Part shown: in pieces, positions 21,301 through 34,100 of the stretch
Layout: each line of letters begins with the position of its first letter
How positions within the stretch are numbered: position 1 is the first letter of the stretch
From: Luzula sylvatica
Lineage: Eukaryota; Streptophyta; Magnoliopsida; Poales; Juncaceae
DNA length: 64,000 nucleotides
Direction: 5' to 3'
Assembly: GCA_946800325.1 (NCBI GenBank)
Contig: OX326961.1
Span: 46,401,415 to 46,465,414, forward strand
The notes under the pieces: generated by a model
Database searches by the model: none
What the model was told of the DNA's origin: nothing
Seen by the model: only the letters and a program-made list of their open reading frames with translations
Translations under genes and position numbers: made by a program

Positions 21301-21397
21301 AAATAATAATCAAGAGAAGTCTCGCACTACGCTGCGAGTTTTGAAAATTTATTGTTGATAAAATATTATTATTTCATATTATACAATTTTAATCATG

Positions 21398-21400
<3 letters not shown>
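18340..21400. other. Intergenic DNA downstream of TAS3
   Basis: About 3 kb without a supported gene. A fragment with GGTACCG/CAGTACCAG words lies at 18700-18765. Around 20280-20630 the composition is less AT-rich and several short ORFs overlap, but no domain or convincing splice structure appears. An imperfect inverted repeat (GCTTGAAAGGGT at 20526 against ACCCTTTCAACA at 20597) was seen; it matches no microRNA I know. Confidence 0.35.

Positions 21401-21454
<54 letters not shown>
21401..21454. repeat. (TA)27 microsatellite
   Basis: Uninterrupted TA repeat in AT-rich DNA. The 62-aa ORF through it is an artefact. Other long TA tracts (40483, 41461, 41710, 57541) carry inserted MITEs; this one does not. 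Confidence 0.95.
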
Positions 21455-21455
<1 letters not shown>

Positions 21456-22019
21456 TTTACGTAATTTTTTTTCAGTACAAATTATATTACATAATGAGGC
21501 CATATACTATGTCCCCACCATTTATGATATTTTCTCTTGATGTTAATTAGTAATTTAATTCGTTTTTGTGTGTTACTTGGTTGTTAATTACCTCACTAAT
21601 CTTCTTCGAAATACGCATAAATAATGGGAGAGAGGAATAGTAGGGGCAGAGTAAAATTTCCCTTGCATAATTTACCTTTATATATTGAAGAGAGATATTT
21701 ACAGAACAATCTATACTTTAAGTTTGTTTCAATATAAACGATTTTTGATTGAGAGAAGAAAAATAAAGAAGAAATATTGATTTTTTAGTTATGTAAAGAA
21801 ATTAATATTCATTATTTGGAAGAGAGAGAGAATACGTGATATGATAACTAATAAATGCTACCAACAAAAAAACATTAGTGAACAAAAATTGTATAAATTT
21901 TGGTGTAAATTTTTTTAAAACAGAACAGTTCATATTCTTTACAATATTGATATTGTTTCCGGAAGATTATCTATAAAATCTCATAAAATAATAAAATGCA
22001 AATAGTTACATTGGATCCA

Positions 22020-22765
22020 TGTTGCAGATAACTGTTAACGTAACGAATCGGTTGGACGTTGTTAAAATGACTTGCCGATTAACAATGATATAACGGTAAT
22101 GAAACGATAACTTAACGGTCATCATAATCGATAATAATATATCATATATAATACTAGTTTTTGTAAAATTATAATAACTATTTTTCAAATTCAAAGATAA
22201 AATAAAAATAAATATCACAATTCAAAGTCTATACAAACGTAACATATAAAGTCTAAACAGACACCACACAATACATCACAAGTCCGAACCATTTTTTTTT
22301 TGATGTACAACATTCAGCTCCAACGTGCACTCACGGGACGAGAATAAACAAAATTATTATTATTATTTTATATCATATTATTATCATTGTATTATATTTA
22401 TTATATTACATCATTTTATATTATTTTATTTTATTATATTTTTTTAGTAATTCAAAAGATCTAAAACTTTAGTATTTAAATAATTTGCTAATTTCCAATC
22501 TAACTTGGTAAAAAATAATGTTAAAAGTGTAACCTAAATCCTAAAAATCAATCAACATCGTTTTTAAGAACCATTTTTAGAGCTCAAATTATAACAAAAT
22601 CTCAGTTGAAGTTTGGCCCATTATATTGCATGTAAATAACAATGAAAATAACACCTTTAAGACCGTTAAAACAATCAAATACGGTCAAATAACGGGCCAT
22701 CGTCAAATAACGGGCCATCGTTATTTGACCGTTAATCGTTTTTTGGACTGTTATTTGCAACATTG
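22020..22765. mobile_element. Small DNA element with AACGGT subterminal repeats
   Basis: The termini are inverted: GTTGCAGATAAC at 22021 and GTTATTTGCAAC at 22750, one mismatch after reverse complementing. Both subterminal zones are filled with AACGGT/ACCGTTA words. One tandem duplication of GTCAAATAACGGGCCATC occurs at 22685-22720. The architecture suggests an hAT-like nonautonomous element, but no clear target duplication was found. Confidence 0.55.
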
Positions 22766-22892
22766 ATTGAATGCGACTATGCGAGCTTCAAATAATCAAA
22801 TTACTATCAATAGATAACATTAAATCACACCAGGACATCTAAGGATTAAAAATATGACAAACAAATGTTTGTAGACGAATATAAATATCAAA

Positions 22893-23766
22893 GGGAAATT
22901 TTAAAAAAACCCCCTATCTTTTTTGGATATTCTAAAAAAACCCCTATCTTTTTGGAAACTCCAAAAAAAGCCCTCTACCAAAGTTTTATTTTCAAATACC
23001 CCCTATAGGGGTTAAATCTAACCATAGATGGTGTTAAATTTTTTTTTTGACCAAAATACCCTTCTATTTTCATATGTATATTTTTGTTATTTTTTCATTA
23101 ATTTTATTAGTTTTAAGAAAATTCATAAATAATTTTTAACATATAATGATTTCACAAAAATAAAATTATTAAATGTTGTGTTTGTATAATTTTAATATTT
23201 CATTTATTATTCATGAAAAGCTAACATCAGATAATAATAAAATAAACACCTTGAAAATACAGTGATAGAAAAATATTTCTTTAAACATCTATTTTATTTT
23301 TATTTTCGTTCTTCTTTTATGTATGTTTTTAATAGATTCATGATATTTTAATTTTTAAATATTTGCAAGGTGTTCTTTTAATATTATTGTTCATATTATT
23401 ATTATTTTATGTTATTTTTTCAGTAAAGAAATACGAAAGTCAAATATATATAATGCATGAAATATTAAAATTATATAAATATAACATATGATAATTATTT
23501 TTTAAAAATTTATTATAAGCTAAAAAAAAATTAGGACTTTTTTAAAATTAATATAAATAACAAAAACATTATTTTAATTACTAAATATGTAAAAAGAAGG
23601 GTATTTTGGTCATAAAAAAATATTTAACACCATCCATAGTAATTTTAATCCCATAGGGGGTATTTGAAAATAAAAGTTTGGTAGAGGGGGTTTTTTGGAG
23701 TTTCCAAAAAGATAGGGTTTTTTTTAGAATATCCAAAAAAGATAGGGGTTTTTTTGAAAATTTCCC
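22893..23766. mobile_element. Mutator-like MITE with perfect 9-bp target duplication
   Basis: 874 bp. It begins GGGAAATTTT and ends AAAATTTCCC and has very long inverted ends: the left end (AAAAAACCCCTATCTTTTTGG, GGTGTTAAATTTTT) mirrors the right (TTTAACACCATCCATAG, AAAGATAGGGG). It is flanked by AATATCAAA at 22884-22892 and again at 23767-23775. The 9-bp duplication and long TIRs mark the Mutator superfamily. It is related to the older copy at 14060. It carries no transposase. Confidence 0.9.
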
Positions 23767-23775
23767 AATATCAAA

Positions 23776-24313
23776 TAATCAAATATAAAATAAATGGACG
23801 AGACGAAGACACATAACAAAATCTGAAGAATAATGAACACAATGATTTCACAGACTTAGAGATGTGTGAAAAATAAGAGCTCAGAGTTAATTGAGATTTA
23901 AATTATTAAATAAAAGCAGAATAAATCTGGAATGGTTTTCACGAACTAGACCAGATTTAAATTATTAAACCCCCCTGCAAAACCTTAAATTGTATATGGA
24001 TTTAGACTGTCAATTATAAATTTCAGATCTCTGAACTAATTATCAGAGATTTAAATGCAAAATGTACTCCTTGTACTGAATCACTGATCTTATTATTTCA
24101 AACCAATTATAACTCTATTAGTAATATTTACAATCATTGCCTTAAAAAAACGCAATGATAATCCAGCAAAAAAATCACAAAATCGTGGAAATATACAAAC
24201 CAAAAAAAGAAGAAAAAAAAGGAGAATCATTCTCTCCGTCTCTCCTTTCTCCCATCATAAAAAATCAAATAAATAATTACTCAACCCCCCCCAAAAAAAA
24301 CTCAAAAAAGTTT
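23776..24313. other. 3' flank of the invertase gene
   Basis: AT-rich; must contain the invertase 3' UTR and end. Nothing else recognised. Confidence 0.4.
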
Positions 24314-26560
24314 TCAAACGAGGACCTGAGATTTGGCAGCTTTACGAGAACACTTAGTTCTGGTGCTCTTGCTAAGGTTACAAGCGCAACCTTCTAGAAG
24401 CTCCAGATCCTCTTCGCAAATCAAAACAGACGCCAATTCAGGATTCTCTAGAAGCATCTTCGATACCAGATACCCCGCAATCGTCCACGACTGGTACAGA
24501 TGAGATTGCTTCCCGATAAACCGACCGGTACGGGTGTCGTAATACTCCGGCCATTTATCATTCGAGAGACGCTTCTCAGCCACTTGCAACGCTTTGTACG
24601 CCAAGTCTTGCCTCCCCATTTTTATGCACGCTAGCGTAAACTAAAAATTGCAAAAAAGTACATTTTTTTTTTAAATTTAGAAACTTTTTTTTTAATAAAC
24701 TTGAAATATTTATTACCTGCCATAATAACGTCGGCCAAGATCCTCCGTTATGATACGACCAAGGTCTACAAAATCAAATATGTAATAAGCAAAATTTACA
24801 AGGACTATTATGAAAAAAAAAAAAGTTACGTGTTCTTGGGGTCGCTGCCAGTAATAATCCGCCACTCCTCGTATTCCAAAGCAGGATAACAAATCTTGAG
24901 CGGCATATTCGCAACGAGGTCCTCCCACTTCTCCTCAATTAAATTTAGCACCCCTTCTGCCTGTCTCTGCGTAGTCAAACTGCTAACAATCGCCCACAAA
25001 TTCCCCAACGAGAAAAACCTAAAATCCATATGAGCGGGTTGCAAATTTCCAATTAAGTACCCGCCTTTTTCAGGAATCCAATCCGGAAGCCAAGTGGGGA
25101 TCTGGTCAGGGTAAATATTGAATTTGTTGATGGCATCGTGGGAATATTCCTCGGTTTTGTAGCGGTAAATCTCGTTGATTTTTCGCATGTCCACCCAGTA
25201 GTACTCGCGCATGTGGAATGAGAGAGCGCTGAGTCGGTTATTTATTACGCGTACCAGGTTCGTGGACCCATCTGTCACACATACCATTTCTCGCGCACAC
25301 CTAAGTGCCGAGTAGAATAACGCCTAAATAAAAATAAAGGGTTAGTAATGTAGGGGCATTTTTGTAATTTAAGGATAATGGAGGGGGTTAATTGAAAATT
25401 ACTTGGATTTCGAGAGGATGGCCGTGGATGCCCATGCGACGATCAACCATGCACGATCCATCAGTGACTAATAAAGTAGGAAACATATCGAAGCCATCTG
25501 TTAAGCAAAGATTTAGAATTAATTTAATTCCAGTTTGGACGTCGACTCTTTCTTGTAACGCGTAATCTCCTGTGATTTTTCCATACGCTCTTAATAAAAT
25601 AATCCACCATAATCCTGACCAATTAAAAGTCACGAAATTAGTAGACCGTGATGAATTTATAATCGAGTTTGTGAAATATTTTGTTTTTTTAAGTACCGGA
25701 ATCGACGGGTGCGACACGACCAATTGCAGATTCGCCGAAATCGGGATCGAGAATCTCTTCAAAGGTTTCGCTGTTTCCATCCAACGGTACGGATCGAACC
25801 TTGAAACTCGCAGGCATTAGCCCTTGTCCTGGACTGTAACAATCTACTGTCTTCTCCCAGCTCTGAATTCGCCATGATTATGTTAAAGAACGAATCTTTA
25901 TTTATTGTAATTTTTAATTTAACATATGATTTAATTAAATTTGTTCATAAGATATGTAAATACTTGAAGTTGGAGAGTGTGGAGGAGGAAATTGCGCACA
26001 ATTTCACTTTCTCCTTTGAGCAAGAACGCAATTGCAGAAGGGACGAAATCCCTGATGAAAACCTGGTCGTAGTTCAGCATTTGATTCGACAGGCCGGGAT
26101 CATTAGCAGCAACGGTTCCAACTGGAGCTCCGCAGTAATTGACAATAGATCGATTGAGTAACCACCAAGCTTCCTTCTCCATTGCAGACATCTCCTTTTC
26201 AGTCTCCTTCTCCATGACAGGTTCATCTTTCACCGAATTGCTCACCAATTTTTCCTTGTCTTCGTTTTCGGTTGCGAGTTCTTCGAGTTCTAGTTCAATT
26301 GGCTTTGGTTGAGGTGATGGGGAGCCATGAATAAAGAGACGCTCGCAGGAACTCTTCTCAGTACTGGATGGTTCAGAGTCGGTTGACGCAGAACAATAAT
26401 GCTGTGGTAAAATTGCGAAAGCCCCCCTGAGAAATTGCGATGGAGGCGTGGAGAGAGGGTGAGAGTAGGAGGACGGAACAGATGACAGAAGGCTTCGATG
26501 AGGGCATCTCTGAATTAAGGCGGCGAGTTGGCTGCACCGGCGTAGACGCAGGGCAATCAT
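24314..26560 (-). CDS. Alkaline/neutral invertase (GH100), organelle-targeted, 6 exons
   Basis: It splits sucrose into glucose and fructose at neutral pH. Exons on the - strand are 26560-25964, 25862-25697, 25614-25403, 25323-24830, 24765-24717 and 24640-24314. All junctions are GT-AG and in frame, giving 614 aa, the size of organelle-clade enzymes. Residues 1-30 ([20 protein letters not shown]...) form an arginine-rich presequence, so mitochondrial import is likely. A variable acidic linker (about 85-125) precedes the catalytic domain. Family landmarks are [14 protein letters not shown] (about 163-176, with the conserved Asp), [69 protein letters not shown] and [19 protein letters not shown]. 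The start is the first ATG; the frame stays open upstream into a transposable element, but without an ATG. An hAT-like element sits 71 bp before the ATG and may affect the promoter or leader. Confidence 0.95.
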
Positions 26561-26631
26561 GGCGGGCGAGAGGTGAAGCGGAGAGAGTAGTGTACGGATT
26601 GGAGAGAAAGCAACAAAAGACGAGATACAAG

Positions 26632-27135
26632 CTAGGGGTGGGCATTCGGTTGAACCGAACCGAACCGAACCGAATAAGAGCAAACCGAATTAAACCGAAC
26701 CGAATTAGATTTAAACCGAACCGAACCGAATAAAATTTGAACCGATTTAAAACCGAACCGAATAAACCGAATTTCTTATTCGGTTTATTCGGTTGAACCG
26801 AATTAGAAGTTTTATAATGTTAAAATTCAAATGTTATTTAGAAAAAAATATAAAAACAAATCATATAAAATATACTTACTTTATTTCTAATGTTACAATA
26901 TTTAGTTTTAATATTTTAAAATGAATATAATAGAAAAAGTGGAAAATAGTATTAATTCGGTCGGTTCGGTTTAATCGGTTCTGAAAACACCAAAACCGAA
27001 CCGAACCGAATAAACCGAATAATATCAATTTTTGAACCGAACCGAACCAAATAAACCGAAAAACCGAACCGATTAAACCGAATTCGACCGGTTCGGTTCG
27101 GTTCCCAAATAAACCGAACCATTTGCCCACCCCTA
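26632..27135. mobile_element. hAT-like nonautonomous element, AACCG repeats, in the invertase 5' flank
   Basis: 504 bp. The target GATACAAG is duplicated exactly (26624-26631 and 27136-27143), the 8-bp footprint of hAT elements. The termini CTAGGGGTGGGCA and TGCCCACCCCTA are inverted. The subterminal 130-200 bases on both sides are dense in AACCGAACCGAA / TTCGGTTCGG words, and the middle is AT-rich. No transposase. Its near edge is 71 bp upstream of the invertase ATG. Confidence 0.93.
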
Positions 27136-27143
27136 GATACAAG

Positions 27144-28254
27144 GAAGGAAACGTGAGAAAGAGAGAAACTAAATAGTGAAGGATTTATTACAATTTGAGC
27201 TTTTTACATGTTATGTAACAAGTTAATTGAACAATGTACTCAAACTTTCTACACAGATAGTTACATAATTTAGTCTATATAAAATAAAGTGCATTCAATA
27301 GAATGAACTCAAAAATCTGTTTCACAAATTTATTAATAGAATGAACTCAAAAATCTGGTCGACATTAGCTAAAAGGACTAGTATGAGTGCGTGAGCCAAG
27401 TGCATTCAAGATTGAGAAAGAAGAGCTGCGGCCTTGTAGGTCGGGTTTTAAACTAATGGATCACGACGGATCCATTAATTACTGGGCTTTATAACGGCCT
27501 GTTTTTGTGGACCATTAATTACTGGGCTGGACTGTTTTTAAAGCTTGAAAATGTATATTCAATAAATATAATTAATAATTAACAAGATTGTGGTGAAATT
27601 AACAAGAAACATATAATTAATAATTAATAAATATTAATTTTAACTATATATTAATGAATAGTTAATTATGAAATATGTATTAATCAACATATTAATTAAG
27701 TTTGTGGATTATAATATGGGAAATTTTACTTTGCTCCCAGATTTCACCACCACATCCGCTCTGTTTGACCAATATACAGATTTTATCCACGCCAAATTTC
27801 ATATATCAAGATAAATAAAAACAAAGAATCAACCAAATAACATTTTTGCTCCACCTACCATCAAAATATATATTTCAACACAGTAATTAATTAATTAATT
27901 AATTATAGACTCCTTCTTAATGATTATGTTAATTAAGATATAGTTTTGAGGCATAACCTAACATTCTTTGATTCGTAGGGAGATAGATTACTTGCGTTGT
28001 TGGCTTTAGAAACAAACGAGACTCCTATTAGGAGACCATGCTTGTTAGTCTTCAATTTGGGGCCGACTATTCATAAATAGTAACCCAATTGGATGGGGTA
28101 AGTGCCCTACCAAAATCCCTTTCTTTCTTTATAAACGGGCTACTTGAAAAGAAAAAGAAACCTACCAAACGATATGGATTGTTGAGTTCGATTAGTTTGT
28201 GATGACTTGGCATCGATTGCTACTCTTTCCTTCCTTGTGTAATCTTGTTGCCAA

Positions 28255-28258
<4 letters not shown>
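27144..28258. other. Intergenic DNA upstream of the invertase
   Basis: It should include the original invertase promoter, now displaced by the 504-bp insertion. AT-rich. CAATAGAATGAACTCAAAAATCTG is duplicated nearby (27295 and 27335, given as a repeat of about 24 bases). No gene seen. Confidence 0.35.

Positions 28259-28304
<46 letters not shown>
28259..28304. repeat. (CT)n microsatellite
   Basis: About 46 bases of uninterrupted CT. The ORF crossing it on the - strand owes its length to the repeat. Confidence 0.95.
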
Positions 28305-28308
<4 letters not shown>

Positions 28309-30152
28309 TCTGATATTGTTCTTTTAAATAAAGAAGATACATATAGTAGTTTGTCAATTTTTATATGGTGTGCGACGCCGACAACGTACGTTCGCTCGTG
28401 CAGTGACCAATAGCGACAGGCACCTAGATCTGTATCTAAAAACACACGTGACAGTTAAATTCAGAATTTTTAGAATTTTGTTTTCATTTATAAATTTGAC
28501 GTGATTGCACTACAATTATGTTTTCACTATCTCAATTTAATAGATTATTCAAACGCCGGGTTGTTTGAAGATAAATAATCTTATATCGACATTTATGATA
28601 AACATTCTCTTTAATCAAATTTTGTAATTTAAATTGTCTGATTTAAATTATGCAGTCTAATTTCTTTTTTCAAAACTTGGCATTTTTTTAGTTATTTGGC
28701 AAATATCAACATAATTGGATTATATGGCAAAAAAAACATATTTTGCCAAGTGTAATTTATGATGTACAACTAAAATGACTTTGCAAAGTTATAGTATATT
28801 TTATTTATTTGGAGAATACGTGTATCATAAGCATCTTGAAAAACGGGATCGGATCTCTTAGCACAGCCATATCATTTTTGATCCAATGATAAATAATTTT
28901 CAGAATGAAAATTTACATTAAAACCATTGTATTATTTCAAATTGCATAAAATCACTAGTATCATTGAAAATCATATGTTCATTTTTTTTTTTAATTTTAG
29001 AAAACAAATAGCTAATGTAATTTTATCTAATGCTATTCAAATATGACAAAAAATCACATCAAAATCTTATAATAACGAAGATTTTTGGACGAAATTGTGT
29101 CCAAAACCCTTTGTACAAGACCCGATCCCCTATTTTACTATAACTACTAACAAAAATTAAGAACCAATACTTATTCTTTTCCGAGCTATCGAGACTCAAA
29201 TACACAAATTTTGTGAGACCACGCAGCTAGCGTAAATGTCTTTGAAATTTTATTAGGTGTAGTTTTTTCGAAAAATATTTAGTTGTGGTTTTATTGTTTG
29301 TGTTTTATGAAGCAAAACTTTGATGTTATCCTTACTCATCGAGAACGAGATTCTCCGTCCCATTGGCAAACATAATATATTGTATTTTCTTGTTTTCAAT
29401 GAAACTTGAATTCACAATTTCTCATAACATATGAATTTTTTGTATTCCACGTTCAACCAACTGAACTATAAATCATTGACAACATATAATCTTTTACTTC
29501 AAAATTTGACCTTCTTCAGTTAATGATGAAATTTTATAGATTTGCCAAGTTAGTGATGTTTTATATGTAGATAGAGAATTGACGGTATTAGGAATGAAGC
29601 ATCTTAGTTTCTACGTGTTCAATGTTTTCTGTTAACTACATCGTCTTTAGATATTAAGCCCACTCTAAATCTTTCAAAAAAAAAACATCGTCTTTAGATA
29701 TTTTCAGGATATTTTTCAAACCAAGAAAAAGAAACTAAACCCCGACCAACATAATATGAGATCACAAAATTTTCAGGTAGAAATTAAAATAGTAAATTTA
29801 TGTTTAATTTCAGAAATTTGAAAATCTGAATTTTCCTTTAGCCATTCTCAAGTGCTAGTACATATCATTCTCACATCTCACACGCAAGGATATAGAAAAA
29901 GGATTGAAATGATGCAATCATGATGTGATATTTTTGATCCGAGTTTGAGTTGCCAACGGTACAATTCTTGTTCACAAATTTATTAGTTGAATAAAATTTA
30001 TTAGTTGAATAAAAGGGACAGATAAGCGAGTAGGTCAAATGATAAGATCTCCCGAATTTCAAAATAAGAAAGCCCTTACTCTAATTTTGTGAAGCAATAA
30101 TCCAATAAAATAAATGGAAGAACAGTGTTGTTGTGCACGTTGATCGGTTATG
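28305..30152. other. Intergenic DNA with a MITE fragment
   Basis: Positions 28414-28515 (AGGCACCTAGATCTG..., ACACACGTGACA..., TTGACGTGATTGCAC) match the left half of the MITE at 43795, so this is a truncated copy. The rest is AT-rich and without a supported gene. Confidence 0.4.
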
Positions 30153-30658
30153 ATTAGGGATGTCAATGGGTCGGATAAAACCCGAACCCGCGGGTACCCG
30201 ATCCGAACGGGGCGGGTAATATCCGAAAAAAATACCTGCGGGTCGGGTATTATCCGAAAAAAATACCCGCTCCGGATTCGGGTTCGGGTTCGGATAAATT
30301 TTTACCCGCGAGTATTATCCGAACCCGAATCCGAATCCGAAAATACCCGAAAAATATCCAATGATATGAACATTTGTGATGTTTTAAGGATTTGCTATTT
30401 GTAATTTTTGCATTTTTAATGTATTTTGTACAAGTTTCTTATTTTATGTATATAAAATTGCTGGTGATTTTACATATTTTTATAATAATCTTTTAGATTT
30501 TTTTTTTTAATTTTATATAGGTGATTTTTCGGGTAACGGGTTCGGGTTCGGGTATACCCGTTACCCCGCGGGTTCGGGTTCGGGTATGATTTTTTACCCG
30601 CGGGTATTTTGGGTTCGGGTATGATTTTTTACCCGCGGGTTCGGGTTCGGGTATTATT
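30153..30658 (+). mobile_element. CCCGAA-repeat hAT-like element, right end missing
   Basis: Starts TAGGGATGTCAATGGG, the same terminus as the elements at 1857 (inverted) and 60542. The left subterminal zone is packed with ACCCGAACCCGCGGGT words, the centre is AT-rich, and a second GGGTTCGGGT zone follows at 30530-30658. The expected inverted right terminus (CATTGACATCCCTA) is not present downstream, so that end was lost. Confidence 0.65.
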
Positions 30659-30737
30659 TTTTTTTAAAGATTAATATCAAACAGTTTTAAGTAAAAATAC
30701 AAATATAACATAATTGTTTTAAAAATAATAATAATAA

Positions 30738-31065
30738 TTAGGATGTGCAATTTTTTCAATTATATTTTTAAAAATAATAATAATTAGGATTACAAATCAT
30801 TAATGTAATTATATTTATTTTTATATCTTTTTGTACATAATTATTTTCATAATTTAAGTTAGAGAAAAATATTGAACATATGATAATAACATACTTAGTA
30901 GTATGTGCAATTTTTTTCAATTATATTTTTAAAAATAATAATAATTAGGCACACAAGTCAATAATGTAATTAAATTTTTTTTTATATTTTTTTTTACATA
31001 ATTGTTTTCATAATTTTATGTTAGAAAAAAATATTAAATATATGATAATATGGATCTCAAAATAA
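30738..31065. repeat. AT-rich tandem duplication, about 165 bp unit
   Basis: Two diverged copies share GTGCAATTTTTTTCAATTAT, AAAAATAATAATAATTAGG, AATGTAATTA and GTTAGA(G/A)AAAAATATT in the same order (starting near 30742 and 30903). No coding content. Confidence 0.7.
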
Positions 31066-31149
31066 AGATAAAATTCAAGCGAATATATTTCTTATTTTTT
31101 AAAAATTATATTATGAAAATACTAACAATATTTTATGATATTATATATT

Positions 31150-34100
31150 AATTTATTAATATTAGATTGCCCTCAAGTAAATACGGTGAGCGTAAGGTCA
31201 TATCAAAGTATTGTGTTACGCACGTAACGCAATCAATGGTCCCCTCAAGTATGAAGAACCTAATACCCTACTCGTCGCGAGTCCATCCATAATGACTAAA
31301 CCATGTTATGATCTCGCGGCTTCGGTCATATCCAATATATGTCACCTAGCATATATCTACGTTTCCGATTCGACGAACACCTTTGTCCTATGATTAGCAA
31401 AACATAATCATCTCCTCGGCTAACGTACTAGTGTACGCGTTCAGTCTATTCCCTTGTAATAGAAATGCTTCTCTCTTAAACAAACTGATCCGCGACTAGG
31501 GATATTTAGAAATGAAACTTTAGGTGTGACGATTTTGCTGCACATAATCCTCAATTATGTCGGCGTCCACACAATCTCAAATCAGGGTTCATGTAATCAA
31601 ATTACACAACCCGCACACAATTTTCATATAAGATGAATGCATAAAAATTTAAGTAAACAATTTTTTTTAAAAGGTATGCATTCATACGGATTAAGTATTT
31701 GGTTGATACAACGTTTACCTATGGGTATCTCCATACCCACAACCTGCGAGGACTATCGTATTAGATAACTACACTCTACTCTCTTCTTCCTCCTCTAGGT
31801 ATCTCCATGCCCATAGTCATCGCATGACAATCGCGCGCGACTAGAGAGAGCGGTTTTGTAAACGGATCCGCACGTTGCTGCTAGTGTTAATCATCATCGG
31901 GTTTGGAACATTTTCAATAGCTACGATCACATCATTTCACAAAATTTCATGGATCAAATGAAATTTTCTGAGTATTGGCTAGAAGTGGTTGTGACCTCGG
32001 TATTTTTGGCTTGTACTATTGCGTCTCACGTAATACACAACCATAAATCCGATAACTCGTGACTACTTCGAGTTTGGTCATGTATCCTTGATCCATACTG
32101 CTTCCTTTTGCGATTAATAACCGCAATATACTCGCCTCCGTAAATAGAATAATAAATTGTTGGTCCTGTGGAACCTTTTCACATAACCGTGTTTTCGTTT
32201 AGCAAAACATGTACACACTTTGTGATCAAAAGTCGTGCTACATATTTGGACGTGCCAAATATTTTGTAAACTGTTGTTGTTATAACTCTTTATAACCAAC
32301 ACGTCCTCCACACCATTATAGATTTAATAAAATCCTGAATTCTTTCTCAAAGTTTTCAAGGATAAACTTCACCGCTATCAATACAAATCTCGATGGGTTT
32401 AAATACACATAACAATTATGTATATATATGTATAACCATTATACATTCACAAGAGTTAGTTTCAAGTAATCGCATTACATTCAAACTCGTGTGATTCCCA
32501 TGAATTTTATTGATGGTGAATTAGACGCTCTATGTCGTTACAAGAAACATAACGCGGCTCCCACTAACCTTCATGTTTACACAAAGTTTTCATTCGTTCC
32601 GACAATGTTATAACAGTTTATAACTTCCTCAAAACGAATATTCCAATTCCGAGAATCTTTCTCTAATCCATCATATGGATTGTTAAAGCGTGCATATCCT
32701 ATCCCCGATTCTTATGAATCGACAAAACCATAAGGTTGTGTCAAATACACATCCTTTCATAAAATTTCTGTCAAGAAATTCGGTTTTGACATCCATTTTG
32801 TCACATCACATAGTCATAATATGCGACCATGGCAAGCAGAATTTTGAGAATGTGAAAGCTTGACGACATGCGAAAACGTTTCTTCATAGTCCAACTATGA
32901 ATTACTTGAAACTCTTCGCTGCGAGCCTCACTTTGTTATATGTGTATTCCTATCCGTGTTGGTTCTCATCTTGAAAACTCATTGACATTTCACGGGTCTA
33001 ACCCTGAAAGTAATGAAATCAATTTCTAAACTTGATAATTTACACGGATCGAATCTCAGATTTCATGACATCTTGCCATATGGAATCATCATTTTCATAG
33101 CATCCTTGTAGGATATCAAATCATCATATGATTTCGATCTATCATCATTAGCAACGATAAATCCGTATTTATCGGCTTATGATATAGCCTACTCGATCTA
33201 TGAAAAACTCCTTTGTGTGTTCGATTCGTATTCATCAACTTTTGATGAAGTCGTGTCAATTTTCATCGGTACAATGTACATTTTCCAGATCTCCAACTCT
33301 TTCGAGATTTATTCTACTCCCACTAGCCCACATAGAGATAAGCGACATCAAGTTCCAAACTTGTGCGCATCCAGTCCTCCTCTAAGAAGGCATCTCTTCG
33401 AGCCATGAAAATCTCATTTTCATCGGGACGTTAGAACTAATATCCTTTAGTTTACTTAAGGATATATGATAAATGAACAATTTTCAGATTTGTGATTGAG
33501 TTTAAACGAAACAAATTTCGAAATATATTCACATCCTCAAATATGTACAAATGACAACTTCGGAACCATTCCGATCCATATCTCATATGGCGTCTTTTGT
33601 ACCAATTAGAAGGTTTATGGTCCATATCTTATAATGCAACCATTCATTAGTGCCGCTGTCTCAAGGGCGTATCCCCAAAAAATTTTTTTTTTTTTTTTTT
33701 TTTTGGGAGATCCGTTTGACTTATCATTTATCGAACCATGTCCAACGTGCGTTCATTTCCTCTTTTCGAACACATCTCAATGTTCCGAAATGAAGATAAT
33801 CGTGAAACGATTCCACAATCATGAATGATAATCAATACTTATAACTCAAATATCGCCTCTTCGATCCTATCGAAATGCGTAGCTCAAATACTCGCCTCCT
33901 CGATCTTATCAAAGGGCTTTGATTTTCTTGCTTAGTCGATTTTGTATTTCATTTTTGAAACTCTTTGAACATTTCAAAAGTATCCGTTTCGGCACACATT
34001 AAATAGATATTACCGTATTTATTTTAACCGTCCGTAAACGTAACAAAATACTGATAGCCTCCTCTTGCCTCGGAATTTATCGGAACATTTACATCTTAAT

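Noticed and set aside
21322..21356. CTCGCA/TGCGAG hairpin as a Helitron end
   Set aside because: The hairpin is present but no CTAG/CTRR end follows.
26561..26683. 41-codon upstream extension of invertase exon 1
   Set aside because: It has no ATG and runs into the hAT-like element; the ATG at 26560 starts a normal presequence.
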